Below are positions 1-9,044 of a stretch of DNA of 64,000 bases, one piece after another. A model generated the notes under the pieces. The model ran no database searches, was not told the DNA's origin, and saw only the letters and a list, made by a program, of their open reading frames with translations. Every line of letters starts with the position of its first letter. Position 1 is the first letter of the stretch. This DNA comes from Parahaliea maris (GTDB lineage: Bacteria; Pseudomonadota; Gammaproteobacteria; Pseudomonadales; Halieaceae): assembly GCF_008064665.1 (NCBI RefSeq), contig NZ_VRZA01000002.1:496001-560000 (forward strand), written 5' to 3'. Both the position numbers and the translations under genes were made by a program.

Positions 1-1073
1 CGCTGGATACGCGCGTCGGTGTAGTAGCGGGAGATCGGGTACTCGGTGGTGTAGCCGTAGCCGCCGAACAGCTGCAGGCAGTCGTCGATGGTTTTGCACT
101 GCATTTCGCAGGCGGCCAGCTTGAGCATGGCGGCCTTGTCGGCGGTCAGCTCGCCGCGACTGTACTCGTCGGCGCACTGTTCGTACAGGGCGCGATTGAG
201 GGCGATCTCGGTGCGTACATCCGCCAGCTTGAAGCGGGTGTTCTGGAAACTGCTCACGCTCTGGCCAAAGGCCTTGCGTTCCTTCACGTACTCGACGGTG
301 CACGCCAGCGCGCCCTCGGCAGCGGAGACGGCCTGGGCGGCGATACCGAGGCGCTCCCGGGGGAGCTCTTCCATCATGATCATGAAGCCCTTGTTCTCCT
401 CTCCCAGCAGGGCGTTTGCAGGTACCCGTACGTCCTGGAAGAACAGCTGCGCAGTGTCGGAGGTGTGCTGGCCGATTTTCTCGATCTTCTTGCTCTTCTC
501 GAAGCCGGGCAGGCTGGCATCCACCAGGAACAGGCTGGTGCCCTTGGCGCCCTTGCCCGGGTCGGTGAGGGCGGCAACGATGACCACGTCGGCGTGGATG
601 CCGTTGGTGATGAAGATCTTGGAGCCGTTGATGACCCACTCGTCGCCGTCGCGTACCGCGGTGGTGCGAATACCCTGGACGTCGGAACCGGCGCCGGGTT
701 CGGTCATGGCGAGTGCGCCCACGGCCTCACCGGTCACCATTTTGGTGAGCCACTGCTGCTTCTGTTCTTCGGTACCGTGGCGGCTGATGTAGGGCGCCAC
801 GATGTTGGAGTGGATGCCGGTGCCGGTGGCGATACCGCCAAAGCCCATGGCAGAGAGCTCCTCGATCAGGGCCAGGGTGACGTGCGGCGTGGTACCGGCA
901 CCGCCGTAGGCCTCGTCGACGTCGGGGCACAACAGGCCGGCTGCGCCGAGGGTGTGCCATAGCTCGCGGGGGACCAGGTGATCTTCTTCCCACTGCTCGA
1001 AATGGGGGGCAATCTCCTGCTCGAAGGCCCGGCGGGCCATGTCTCTGAACAGGGTCAACTCTTCTTTGTCCAC
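1..1073 (-). CDS. Acyl-CoA dehydrogenase (partial, 3' end outside window)
   Basis: FAD-dependent acyl-CoA dehydrogenase, which oxidises an acyl-CoA to the trans-2-enoyl-CoA and passes electrons to electron transfer flavoprotein. About 357 residues are visible and the C-terminus lies beyond the window edge. The family signature AMTEPGAGSD is at residues 122-131, and the late motif GGYGYTTEYPI sits near the visible end. I chose the GTG at 1073 because GGAG lies six bases upstream; an in-frame TTG at 1085 is the alternative. It is divergent from an AraC-type regulator, which may control it. The substrate (straight-chain, branched or other acyl-CoA) cannot be told from what is visible. Confidence 0.93.
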   Translation of the reverse strand, partial: MDKEELTLFRDMARRAFEQEIAPHFEQWEEDHLVPRELWHTLGAAGLLCPDVDEAYGGAGTTPHVTLALIEELSAMGFGGIATGTGIHSNIVAPYISRHGTEEQKQQWLTKMVTGEAVGALAMTEPGAGSDVQGIRTTAVRDGDEWVINGSKIFITNGIHADVVIVAALTDPGKGAKGTSLFLVDASLPGFEKSKKIEKIGQHTSDTAQLFFQDVRVPANALLGEENKGFMIMMEELPRERLGIAAQAVSAAEGALACTVEYVKERKAFGQSVSSFQNTRFKLADVRTEIALNRALYEQCADEYSRGELTADKAAMLKLAACEMQCKTIDDCLQLFGGYGYTTEYPISRYYTDARIQ

Positions 1074-1236
1074 GACGTACTCCAAATGGTGAATTCAGGG
1101 GGGCAAATTTTGCGCAAAAGTGCCGGCCAAGACAATGACTCAACCCGCCAGTTTTTGATTATAGGTGACACTCGGTGGTTAAATCCTGCGCAGCAAGGGA
1201 ATAAACCCACAGCTATGAACCCGGATTTACCATTAA

Positions 1237-2250
1237 ATGACAGTATTGGCTGACCTCCACCGCCCGGGCATCGCCACCCATTTCGCCCGTGTCCTGGTAC
1301 AGCGGGCGGTGCCCCTGGGGGTGCCGGAGGCCGACCTGCTTGGCGCGGTTCGCCTGAACCGGGTACTGCTGGAGGAGGGGCGGGTGCGCATCAGTCCGGC
1401 CCAGCTCGGGGCGTTGATGCGCCTGGTGTGGCGCGAACTCGACGACGAATTGATGGGCTTTGGTGCAGGGCGGCACCGCTTCGGTACCTTTGCCCTGATG
1501 GCGCGGCAGATGGTCGACAGCAGTACGCTGGGGGAGGCCCTGCGCTACTCCGTGCGGTTTTACAATCTGACCTCACCCGCCCTGCGCTGGGAGCTGAGCG
1601 AAGGTGGCGTCTGCGAGCTGGCGCTGCGCCTGACCGAGCCCGAACGCGACCCCGACCACCTGCTGGAAGAGTTCCTGTTGCTCATGTGGCACCGCTTCTG
1701 CAACTGGCTGGTGGGTGAGCGCATGCCGCTGCGGCGCACGGGCTTCGCTTTCGAACCGCCTGCCCATCGCCCTGAGTACCGGCTGATGTTCCCCGGTCCG
1801 GTGTACTTTTCGCAGGAGGTTAGCAGTATCCAGGTGGACGGGGCCTGGTTGAAAGCGCCGGTGATCCGTTCGCGCCGTGACCTGAGGCGCTTTCTGCAGC
1901 GCCTGCCGGACGAGTGGTTCGTCAAACAGATCTTCGCCGACAGCGTCAGTGCGCGGGTATTGCGCGCGCTGGCGGATGCCTCTGCCTCCCTGAGCCTGGA
2001 ACAGCTGGCGGACCAGTGGCACGTGAGCAGCCGCACCCTGCACCGCCAGCTCAAGCGCGAAGGGCACAGTTTCCGGCGCCTGCGCGAGCAGTTCCGTCGG
2101 GAGCGGGCGGAGTCGCTGTTACTGGAAGGAAACGGCCCTATCGGTGAGGTGGCGCAGTCACTGGCGATGACCGAGCCGGCCTTTTCCCGGGCCTTCAAAC
2201 AGTGGACCGGCATGTCGCCACTGGCCTACCGCCGCGCCCGGGGGCGATAA
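1237..2250 (+). CDS. AraC-family transcriptional regulator
   Basis: A 337-residue regulator of the AraC type that carries the longer N-terminal ligand domain of the OruR/ArgR-like group (Arabinose_bd family), not the short sugar cupin. The C-terminal DNA-binding part, from about residue 248, has two helix-turn-helix units: EQLADQWHVSSRTLHRQL and a second one ending in FSRAFKQWTGMSPLAYRR, the classic AraC end signature. It is divergent from the acyl-CoA dehydrogenase and 112 bases upstream of the aldehyde dehydrogenase-glycerol kinase pair, so either could be its target. No clear Shine-Dalgarno precedes the ATG at 1237. The inducer is unknown. Confidence 0.9.
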   Translation: MTVLADLHRPGIATHFARVLVQRAVPLGVPEADLLGAVRLNRVLLEEGRVRISPAQLGALMRLVWRELDDELMGFGAGRHRFGTFALMARQMVDSSTLGEALRYSVRFYNLTSPALRWELSEGGVCELALRLTEPERDPDHLLEEFLLLMWHRFCNWLVGERMPLRRTGFAFEPPAHRPEYRLMFPGPVYFSQEVSSIQVDGAWLKAPVIRSRRDLRRFLQRLPDEWFVKQIFADSVSARVLRALADASASLSLEQLADQWHVSSRTLHRQLKREGHSFRRLREQFRRERAESLLLEGNGPIGEVAQSLAMTEPAFSRAFKQWTGMSPLAYRRARGR

Positions 2251-2362
2251 CCCCCTCGGGGAGGTAGCCAGTCTCGGGCGGAGTGCTACACTAGGTGCCC
2301 TCTGCACACTCTACGAACTGCAGTAAGAACCTGCATCACGAACCCGCAATCGGAGAATAACC

Positions 2363-3790
2363 ATGCACGAATTTACCAAGTTCTACATCGACGGCCAGTG
2401 GGTCGATCCCGAGACTCCGCGCACCCTTGAAGTGATCAACCCGGCGACCGAAGACGCCTGTGGGATTATCAGCATCGGCTCTGCGGCGGACGTGGACAAG
2501 GCAGTCGCCGCAGCGCGCAAGGCGTTTGAAACCTACGGTTACAGCTCCCGGGAAGAGCGTATCGCGGTGCTGGAGGCCTGCATCGCCTCCTACCAGAAGC
2601 GCTACGACGACATGGCTGCCGCCATCAGTGAAGAGATGGGCGCACCGAAAACCCTCGCCGTGCAGGCCCAGGCTGCCCTCGGCATTGGCCACCTCACCGA
2701 GGCGCTGAAAGTCCTCAAGGACTTCGAGTTCGAGGAAGACCTGGGCGCGCACCGCGTGTTCAAGGAACCGATCGGCGTCTGTGGCCTGATCACCCCGTGG
2801 AACTGGCCCGTCAACCAGATTGGCTGCAAAGTGGCCCCGGCCCTGGCGGTGGGGTGCACCATGATTCTCAAGCCCAGCGAAGTCGCGCCCCTGTCGGCCT
2901 ATATCTGGACTGAAATCATGCACGATGCGGGTGTGCCCGCCGGTGTCTTCAACCTGGTGAACGGCGACGGCCCCGGTGTGGGCACTGCCCTCAGCAGCCA
3001 CCCCGACGTGGACATGATGTCCTTCACCGGTTCTACCCGTGCCGGCACCCTGGTCGCGCAGAACGCGGCGCCGACCGTCAAGCGCGTGGCCCAGGAACTG
3101 GGTGGCAAGTCCCCCAATATCATTCTGGACGACGCCGACCTCGAAGCCGCCGTTACCCGCGGTGTGCTGCACATGTACCAGAACACCGGGCAATCCTGTA
3201 ACGCACCTTCCCGCATGTTGATCCCCCGGGCCAAGCTGGAGCAGGCGGAAGAGATCGCCAAGGGTGTCACTGCCGGTGTGGTAGTGGGCGACCCCCAGGA
3301 CGAGGCGACCACCATGGGTCCGGTCGTATCCGAACTGCAATTCAACAAGATTCAGGGCCTGATCGAGAAAGGCATCGAAGAAGGCGCCAAGCTGGTCGTC
3401 GGTGGCCCCGGCCGTCCGGAGGGTATCGACAAGGGCTACTTTATTCGCCCCACGGTGTTCTCCAACGTGACCAACGAGATGACCATTGCCCGGGAGGAAA
3501 TTTTCGGTCCGGTGCTGGCCATGATCCCCTACGACACCGAGGAAGAAGCACTGCGTATCGCCAACGATACGCCCTACGGCCTGGCCGGATATGTGCAAAG
3601 TGGTGATATCGAGCACGCCCGCAAGGTGGCCTCCCGGATTCGCGCGGGCAATGTCCACATTAACGGCGCTACGGGTGGCTTCGATGTACCCTTTGGCGGC
3701 TTCAAGCAGTCTGGCAACGGCCGCGAATGGGGCGCTCATGGCTTCACCGACTTCCTTGAAATCAAGGCTGTCGAGGGATACGCCGCCTGA
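2363..3790 (+). CDS. NAD(P)-dependent aldehyde dehydrogenase
   Basis: Aldehyde dehydrogenase superfamily enzyme of 475 residues, a normal length; it oxidises an aldehyde to the carboxylate with NAD(P). Visible key residues are the general base Glu245 in ELGGK (245-249), the nucleophile Cys279 in GQSCNA, the PWNWP loop at 145-149 and FTGS at 221-224. The start is well supported, with CGGAG nine to ten bases before the ATG. Its TGA overlaps the ATG of glycerol kinase by one base, so the two are translationally coupled. Substrate cannot be assigned: the pairing suggests glyceraldehyde or another glycerol-derived aldehyde, but that is inference. Confidence 0.95.
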   Translation: MHEFTKFYIDGQWVDPETPRTLEVINPATEDACGIISIGSAADVDKAVAAARKAFETYGYSSREERIAVLEACIASYQKRYDDMAAAISEEMGAPKTLAVQAQAALGIGHLTEALKVLKDFEFEEDLGAHRVFKEPIGVCGLITPWNWPVNQIGCKVAPALAVGCTMILKPSEVAPLSAYIWTEIMHDAGVPAGVFNLVNGDGPGVGTALSSHPDVDMMSFTGSTRAGTLVAQNAAPTVKRVAQELGGKSPNIILDDADLEAAVTRGVLHMYQNTGQSCNAPSRMLIPRAKLEQAEEIAKGVTAGVVVGDPQDEATTMGPVVSELQFNKIQGLIEKGIEEGAKLVVGGPGRPEGIDKGYFIRPTVFSNVTNEMTIAREEIFGPVLAMIPYDTEEEALRIANDTPYGLAGYVQSGDIEHARKVASRIRAGNVHINGATGGFDVPFGGFKQSGNGREWGAHGFTDFLEIKAVEGYAA

Positions 3791-5280
3791 TGAAAGACTT
3801 CGTTCTCGCCATCGATCAGGGCACCACCGGGTCCACCGTCGCCCTGATGGATGGGCGGGGGCGAATCTGTGCCAGCGTCAACTACGAGTTCCCCCAGCAC
3901 TTTCCCCAGCCGGGCTGGGTGGAACATCGTCCCGCGGACATCTGGCATTCGGTGGAGAAGGGCATCCGCGCAGTGCTGCGCAAACGGGTGTGCACGCCGG
4001 CGCAAATTGCCGCAATTGGCATTACCAACCAGCGCGAGACTACCGTCCTGTGGGACCGCGACACCGGAGAAGCGCTGAACAACGCCATTGTGTGGCAGTG
4101 CCGTCGCACCAGTGATTTCACCGAGTCTTTGAAATCCGCCGGGCATGAAAAAATGGTTCGCCGCAAGGCGGGCCTGGTACTCGATCCGTACTTTTCCGCC
4201 AGCAAGTTCCGCTGGCTACTGCAGAATACCCGAGGCATCGGTCGCAAGCTGCGCGCCGGCAAGGTGGCCGGGGGCACCATCGACAGCTACCTGATCTGGC
4301 AGCTGAGTGCGGGTGACGCCCATGTCACTGACGTCTCCAACGCCTCGCGCACCTCGCTGATGGACCTCAAGCGCTGTGACTGGGACAGCGAACTGCTGGA
4401 CCTGTTCGAAGTGCCGGGCAGTATCCTGCCCCGGGTGGTTCCCTCCAGTGCGGTGCTCGCTCACACCAAAGGGGTGAAAGGGCTGCCGGATGGCATTCCC
4501 ATCGCTGGCGTGGCCGGTGACCAGCAGGCCGCCCTGTTCGGGCAGGCCTGTTTTACCCCGGGTGATGTCAAATGCACCTACGGCACCGGTTCCTTCATCG
4601 TGATGAATACCGGCGACAAGGTGCTGCAGTCCCGCTCTCGCCTGCTGAGCACCCTGGCCTGGCAGCTGGGAGAGGGCGGCAAGCCGGTGTACGCCCTGGA
4701 GGGCGGTGCCTTTATCTGTGGTGCCGCCGTGCAGTGGTTGCGCGACGAATTGCAGATCATCAAGAGCGCCCCCGAGATCGAAGCCCTGGCCCGCCAGGTG
4801 GAAGATCACGCCGGCGTGGAGTTTGTGCCGGCGCTGACCGGCCTCGGTGCGCCCCACTGGGCACCGGAGGCGCGTGGTAGCCTGACCGGGCTGACCCGCG
4901 GCACCGGCCGCGCCCATATCGCCCGCGCCACCCTCGACGCCATGGCCCTGCAGAATGCCGATATCCTGCTGGCGATGGAGCGCGACCTGGGCAAGCGCAT
5001 GAAACCCCTGCGCGTGGATGGTGGCGCGGCTGCCAATAATCTGCTGATGCAGATCCAGGCCGATATCCTCGGCCGTAAACTGATTCGTCCCAAGGTGATC
5101 GAAACGACCGTCGCGGGTGCCTGCTATCTCGCGGGCCTTGGCGTTGGCATGTGGAGCGGCGTCGGGGAAATCCGGAAAATCTGGGAAGCGGAGCAGGAGT
5201 TCCGGGTGCAGATCAAACCCGCCCGTCGGCGGGAGCGTCTGGCCAGCTGGCAGAAGGCGCTGGAGCGCACGTTGCTTTAG
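3790..5280 (+). CDS. glpK: Glycerol kinase
   Basis: FGGY-family kinase of 496 residues, matching the usual length of GlpK; it phosphorylates glycerol to sn-glycerol 3-phosphate with ATP. The N-terminal phosphate-binding motif DQGTTGST starts at residue 9, and GDQQAALFGQ, typical of glycerol kinases, lies near residue 245. TNQRETTVLWD and WQCRRT in the N-terminal half also match GlpK. The start codon overlaps the stop of the upstream aldehyde dehydrogenase (TGATG). No glycerol facilitator or glycerol-3-phosphate dehydrogenase gene is next to it, so this is not a standard glp operon. Confidence 0.95.
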   Translation: MKDFVLAIDQGTTGSTVALMDGRGRICASVNYEFPQHFPQPGWVEHRPADIWHSVEKGIRAVLRKRVCTPAQIAAIGITNQRETTVLWDRDTGEALNNAIVWQCRRTSDFTESLKSAGHEKMVRRKAGLVLDPYFSASKFRWLLQNTRGIGRKLRAGKVAGGTIDSYLIWQLSAGDAHVTDVSNASRTSLMDLKRCDWDSELLDLFEVPGSILPRVVPSSAVLAHTKGVKGLPDGIPIAGVAGDQQAALFGQACFTPGDVKCTYGTGSFIVMNTGDKVLQSRSRLLSTLAWQLGEGGKPVYALEGGAFICGAAVQWLRDELQIIKSAPEIEALARQVEDHAGVEFVPALTGLGAPHWAPEARGSLTGLTRGTGRAHIARATLDAMALQNADILLAMERDLGKRMKPLRVDGGAAANNLLMQIQADILGRKLIRPKVIETTVAGACYLAGLGVGMWSGVGEIRKIWEAEQEFRVQIKPARRRERLASWQKALERTLL

Positions 5281-5311
5281 TTCCCAGCCGGGAACCAGCA
5301 AGAGTACTGCC

Positions 5312-5497
5312 GTGGCCGATATTCTCCCTTTCAAGAAGCCCTCCCTGCAGGAAAAGCACAAGGGCAAGACCCTGTGTAAGCACGGTCATCACAAATGGGT
5401 GGTGGACAAGGCAAAGCAATTTGACGTCAAGCAGGGCAAGCTGGTGACCCGCTACCGCTGCAGTCGCTGCGGCAAGGAACGGGTCAAGGCACACTGA
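5312..5497 (+). CDS. Small conserved Cys/His-rich protein (zinc-ribbon-like)
   Basis: A 61-residue basic protein starting from GTG at 5312, 31 bases after glpK. It contains LCKHGHHKW near residue 21 and YRCSRCGKERV near the C-terminus, so two cysteine-containing knuckles could bind one zinc ion, with histidines as possible further ligands. I recall similar uncharacterised short proteins in other gammaproteobacteria, but cannot give it a function. The lysine-rich composition would suit nucleic acid binding. It may be cotranscribed with glpK and ybaK. Confidence 0.7.
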   Translation: MADILPFKKPSLQEKHKGKTLCKHGHHKWVVDKAKQFDVKQGKLVTRYRCSRCGKERVKAH

Positions 5498-5529
5498 CAC
5501 CCCGGGAAAACTCAGCAGGGAAACACCGC

Positions 5530-5997
5530 ATGACGCCAGGCATCGACGCCGCCCGCAAGGCGGGCATTGCCTTTGACATCCACGAGTACGACCACGACCC
5601 GGCTGCGGCGTCCTATGGCCTCGAAGCGGCGGAAAAGCTGGGCGTGCCGGCGGAACAGGTGTTCAAGACCCTGGTGGTGGATGCCGGCGGAGCCCTTGTC
5701 GTCGCAATCCTGCCGGTGAATGAGACTCTCAACCTGAAAAAAATCGCCCGCGCGGCCGGCGCCAAGAAGGCCGCCATGGCCGACAGCAAGCGCGTTGAGC
5801 GCAGCAGCGGCTACGTGCTCGGCGGCGTCAGCCCGCTGGGCCAGAAGCGCGCGCTGGCGACCTATCTCGATGCCAGTGCAGACGAGCTGGACTCGATCTA
5901 TGTCAGTGCCGGGCGGCGCGGTCTGGAAATAGCGTTAGCACCAGCGGATTTACTGGCAATAACAAGGGGCTCGCTGGCGGACTTGTGTAACAGCTAG
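5530..5997 (+). CDS. ybaK: Cys-tRNA(Pro)/Cys-tRNA(Cys) deacylase YbaK
   Basis: Stand-alone editing-domain protein of the YbaK/ProX family, 155 residues. It hydrolyses Cys-tRNA(Pro) made in error by prolyl-tRNA synthetase, keeping proline codons accurate. The family pattern is visible: [18 protein letters not shown], then [19 protein letters not shown], with the substrate-pocket lysine of FKTL and the glycine-rich segment [13 protein letters not shown]. The gene follows the small Cys/His protein by 32 bases on the same strand and its end overlaps the end of mscL, which converges on it. Confidence 0.92.
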   Translation: MTPGIDAARKAGIAFDIHEYDHDPAAASYGLEAAEKLGVPAEQVFKTLVVDAGGALVVAILPVNETLNLKKIARAAGAKKAAMADSKRVERSSGYVLGGVSPLGQKRALATYLDASADELDSIYVSAGRRGLEIALAPADLLAITRGSLADLCNS

Positions 5998-6428
5998 CGC
6001 TTGTTTCCGCTTTGAAGGCTGTCCCGTATTTCGCGCAACAGCAGGATATCCTCGCTCGGCTCCTTTGGCTTCGCCGGCGCCACTTCCTCTTCCCGCCTGA
6101 GGCGGTTGATGCTCTTGACCAGCAGGAACACGGCGAAGGCCACGATCAGGAAGCTGACCACGTTATTGATGAACAGGCCGTAGTTGATCGTAACCGCACC
6201 CTCTGCGGCGGCCTGTTCGACGGTCTGGAATTCTCCCGAGCCATCGATGACCCAAAACAGGTTGGAGAAGTCCACGCCCCGCAGCAGCAGGCCGATCGGC
6301 GGCATGATGATGTCGTTCACCAGGCTTTTGACAATGGTGCCAAAGGCGCCGCCGATGATAATCCCGACGGCCATATCGACGACGTTGCCCTTGACGGCAA
6401 ACTGCCTGAACTCGCTGATCATACCCAT
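5994..6428 (-). CDS. mscL: Large-conductance mechanosensitive channel MscL
   Basis: Inner-membrane homopentameric channel that opens under membrane tension to release solutes during hypo-osmotic shock. The 144-residue protein begins with [17 protein letters not shown], the highly conserved amphipathic N-terminal helix and first transmembrane segment, followed by [21 protein letters not shown] second membrane segment runs roughly from residue 86 to 107, and the C-terminal charged helix is present. The ATG at 6428 aligns with the E. coli start; an ATG two codons later is possible. It lies six bases after bioA on the same strand. Confidence 0.97.
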   Translation of the reverse strand: MGMISEFRQFAVKGNVVDMAVGIIIGGAFGTIVKSLVNDIIMPPIGLLLRGVDFSNLFWVIDGSGEFQTVEQAAAEGAVTINYGLFINNVVSFLIVAFAVFLLVKSINRLRREEEVAPAKPKEPSEDILLLREIRDSLQSGNKR

Positions 6429-6434
6429 GATTTT

Positions 6435-7739
6435 CTAGCCTCCCAGGCTCGCTACCACGTCCACCATGGCCGCCGTCAGCGCCGCCAGGTCCTCGTCGTT
6501 CATGATGAAAGGCGGCATGACATAGACCAGCTTGCCAAAGGGCCTTACCCACACCCCGCGCTCGACAAACAGGGGCTGTACCACCTTCATATCCACGGGT
6601 TGTTTCAGTTCGATCACGCCGATGGCGCCCAGGGTCCGCACCTCCGCAACAGCGGGCAGGTCCCGCGCGGGCGCCAGCCCGGTCTCGAGCGCAGCGTTGA
6701 TTCTCTGTACGCTGCGCTGCCAGGGCTGTGACAGCAGCAGTTCGGTGCTGGCGATGGCTGCGCTGCAGGCCAGGGGATTGCCCATGAATGTCGGGCCATG
6801 CATAAAGGCCCCGGCCTCGCCTTCGCTGATGCCCTCGGCAATGCGGGAATTGCACAGGGTTGCCGCCAGGGTCATATAGCCCCCGGTGAGCGCCTTGCCG
6901 AGGCACAGGATGTCGGGGACGATGCCGGCGTGTTCCAGTGCAAACAGCTTGCCGGTGCGGCCAAATCCGGTGGCGATCTCGTCGAAAATCAACAGCACGT
7001 CGAAGGCATCACACAGCGCCCGCAACTTGACCAGGTATTCCGGCGAGTAAAACCGCATGCCGCCGGCGCCTTGGACTACAGGCTCTACGATGACCGCCGC
7101 GATCTCGTGGTGCCGGTCCGCCAGCAGGTCTGCCATGGCTTTGATGTCGCTGTCACTGCAAGGCTCGTCGAAGGGGCAGGGGGGCGCAGGGGCGAAGTGA
7201 TGTCGGGGAAGGACGTCACCGAACAGGTGGTGCATGCCGGTGACGGGATCACAGACCGCCATGGCGCCGAAGGTGTCGCCGTGATAGCCATTGCGCAGGG
7301 CCACCAGCTTTTGCTTGTCGGGACGGCCCACGGAGTACCAGTACTGCAGGGCCATCTTCAGCGCCACCTCCACCGCGACGGAGCCGGAATCGCTGAAGAA
7401 TACCCGATTGAGACTGGCCGGGGTGATGTCGGTGAGAATCCTGGCCAGCTTGACCGCGGGTGGATGGGTGAGGCCACCAAACATCACGTGGGACATCTGC
7501 TCGAGTTGCTCGCCCAGGGCACGATTCATCACCGGGTGGTTGTAGCCGTGAATGGCGCACCACCAGGAGGCCATACCGTCGACCAGTTCGCGGCCGTCAG
7601 CCAGGGTGAGGCGTACGCCCTTTGCCGAGACTACCGGGAACACATCCGGTGCCTGGGTGGCGGAAGCGTAGGGGTGCCACAGGGTGGCGCTGTCGGCCGC
7701 GACCAGTTCTTGCCAGTCCGGGTGGGAGAAATTTTTCAC
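6435..7739 (-). CDS. bioA: Adenosylmethionine-8-amino-7-oxononanoate aminotransferase
   Basis: PLP-dependent class III aminotransferase of biotin synthesis. It converts 7-keto-8-aminopelargonate to 7,8-diaminopelargonate using S-adenosylmethionine as amino donor. At 434 residues it has the normal length. Lys282 in [10 protein letters not shown] is the Schiff-base lysine and Asp253 in [13 protein letters not shown] contacts the PLP nitrogen; the N-terminal WHPYAS and DGMASWW segments are typical of BioA rather than other class III enzymes. Its start overlaps the end of the TesA-like gene by four bases. The other bio genes are not in this window. Confidence 0.96.
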   Translation of the reverse strand: MKNFSHPDWQELVAADSATLWHPYASATQAPDVFPVVSAKGVRLTLADGRELVDGMASWWCAIHGYNHPVMNRALGEQLEQMSHVMFGGLTHPPAVKLARILTDITPASLNRVFFSDSGSVAVEVALKMALQYWYSVGRPDKQKLVALRNGYHGDTFGAMAVCDPVTGMHHLFGDVLPRHHFAPAPPCPFDEPCSDSDIKAMADLLADRHHEIAAVIVEPVVQGAGGMRFYSPEYLVKLRALCDAFDVLLIFDEIATGFGRTGKLFALEHAGIVPDILCLGKALTGGYMTLAATLCNSRIAEGISEGEAGAFMHGPTFMGNPLACSAAIASTELLLSQPWQRSVQRINAALETGLAPARDLPAVAEVRTLGAIGVIELKQPVDMKVVQPLFVERGVWVRPFGKLVYVMPPFIMNDEDLAALTAAMVDVVASLGG

Positions 7740-8383
7740 AGTAACTCCATAATGGCCGCGCGGACGTTGTCCAACAGCAGCGGCTGGGCCTCGGCGGTCG
7801 GGTGGATGCCGTCTCCCTGCATCAGCGCGGGGTCGGTCGCCACCGCCTCCAGCAGGAAGGGGCCGAGGACGCTATCGGTTTCTTTTGTCACTGCCGGGTA
7901 GGACTCGCGGAACATTCCGGTGTATCGGCTGCCATAGTTGGGTGGAATCTCCATTGGCAGCAGCATGACCCGGGCGCCCGCGTCCTGGGCCAGGGCAACC
8001 ATTTGCCGCAGGTTGCTGCGCAGTTTGGCGATGGGATAACCGCGGAGGCCGTCGTTACCGCCGAGTTCAATGATCACGGCGGAGGGCTGGTGTTCCTCCA
8101 GCAGCGCGGGCAGGCGCCGGAGGCCACCGGCGGTGGTTTCACCGCTGATGCTGGCGTTGACCACGTCCACCGGTTTGCCGGACGACTGCAGCTCGTCGTC
8201 CAGCAGGCTCACCCAGCCCTGTTCCAGAGACAGGCCGTAGGCGGCGCTGATACTATCCCCGAGCACCAGCAGGGTTCCTGCTTTACCAGGTAGTGAAATC
8301 AGGCACAGCAATCCGAACAGCAAGGCGCTGCGTAGCTTTTGCCGGAGAAGGCTGCGCTGTAAACGAGAGAAAGGGTTACGCAT
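7736..8383 (-). CDS. tesA: Periplasmic SGNH esterase / lysophospholipase TesA-like
   Basis: SGNH-hydrolase of 215 residues with the four family blocks: the nucleophile Ser44 in GDSISAAYG, the block II glycine in SGET, GGND at 108-111, and the catalytic pair Asp191/His194 in DGIHP. These fit the multifunctional thioesterase I/lysophospholipase L1/arylesterase family. The N-terminus has a basic stretch followed by [16 protein letters not shown], a likely signal peptide, so it acts in the periplasm. It is divergent from the YbbA ATPase gene with the start codons overlapping, the same neighbourhood as tesA-ybbA-ybbP in enterobacteria. Confidence 0.92.
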   Translation of the reverse strand: MRNPFSRLQRSLLRQKLRSALLFGLLCLISLPGKAGTLLVLGDSISAAYGLSLEQGWVSLLDDELQSSGKPVDVVNASISGETTAGGLRRLPALLEEHQPSAVIIELGGNDGLRGYPIAKLRSNLRQMVALAQDAGARVMLLPMEIPPNYGSRYTGMFRESYPAVTKETDSVLGPFLLEAVATDPALMQGDGIHPTAEAQPLLLDNVRAAIMELL

Positions 8384-9041
8384 GATCAGAGCCGAAGATC
8401 TTCAGAAACGGGTCCCCATGGCGGGGCGAGAGCTGGAGATACTGAAAGGGATTAACCTCGAAATCAAGTCGGGCGAGACGGTGGCCATTGTCGGCGCCTC
8501 GGGCTCCGGCAAGTCGACCCTGCTGGGGCTGCTGGCCGGGCTGGACGAGGCCTCCTCCGGCAGTGTGGTGATTGGCGAAACCGACCTGGCGGCGCTCGAC
8601 GAGGACGGGCGGGCAGCCTTCCGTGCGGAGAATGTCGGCTTTGTATTCCAGTCTTTCCAGTTACTGCCGGCGCTGACCGCGCTGGAAAATGTCATGTTGC
8701 CGCTGGAACTGAAGGGTCAGCAGGACGCCCGGCAGCAGGCCGAGCACTTCCTGGCGCGGGTGGAACTGGGCCAGCGCATGGATCACTACCCGAGGCAGCT
8801 GTCCGGAGGCGAGCAGCAGCGGGTGGCCATTGCCCGGGCCTTTGCCTCGCGTCCGGAGATCCTGTTCGCCGATGAGCCCACCGGCAATCTCGACAGTCGC
8901 ACCGGCGATCACATCATCGAGTTGCTGTTCCAGCTCAACCAGGAGCACGGCACCACCCTGGTACTGGTCACCCACGACCTCAAACTCGCCGACCGCTGCC
9001 AGCGCTGCCTGCAGCTGGATGGCGGTGAACTGGTAGCCTGA
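8382..9041 (+). CDS. ybbA: ABC transporter ATP-binding protein YbbA
   Basis: LolD/MacB-type ATPase of 219 residues that pairs with the large FtsX-like permease just downstream (three bases apart). Walker A GASGSGKS is at residues 38-45, the ABC signature [11 protein letters not shown] starts at 140 and Walker [13 protein letters not shown] at 161. This ATPase class usually drives mechanotransmission to the periplasm rather than classical import. The gene order beside tesA matches E. coli ybbA-ybbP; what it moves or signals is not established from sequence. Confidence 0.93.
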   Translation: MIRAEDLQKRVPMAGRELEILKGINLEIKSGETVAIVGASGSGKSTLLGLLAGLDEASSGSVVIGETDLAALDEDGRAAFRAENVGFVFQSFQLLPALTALENVMLPLELKGQQDARQQAEHFLARVELGQRMDHYPRQLSGGEQQRVAIARAFASRPEILFADEPTGNLDSRTGDHIIELLFQLNQEHGTTLVLVTHDLKLADRCQRCLQLDGGELVA

Positions 9042-9044
9042 ACC

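Noticed and set aside
2336-3739. Long open frame antisense to the aldehyde dehydrogenase
   Set aside because: High-GC codon use leaves long mirror frames open; the sequence shows no protein motif. The same holds for long frames opposite glpK, malate dehydrogenase, ligA, smc and the cytochrome genes.
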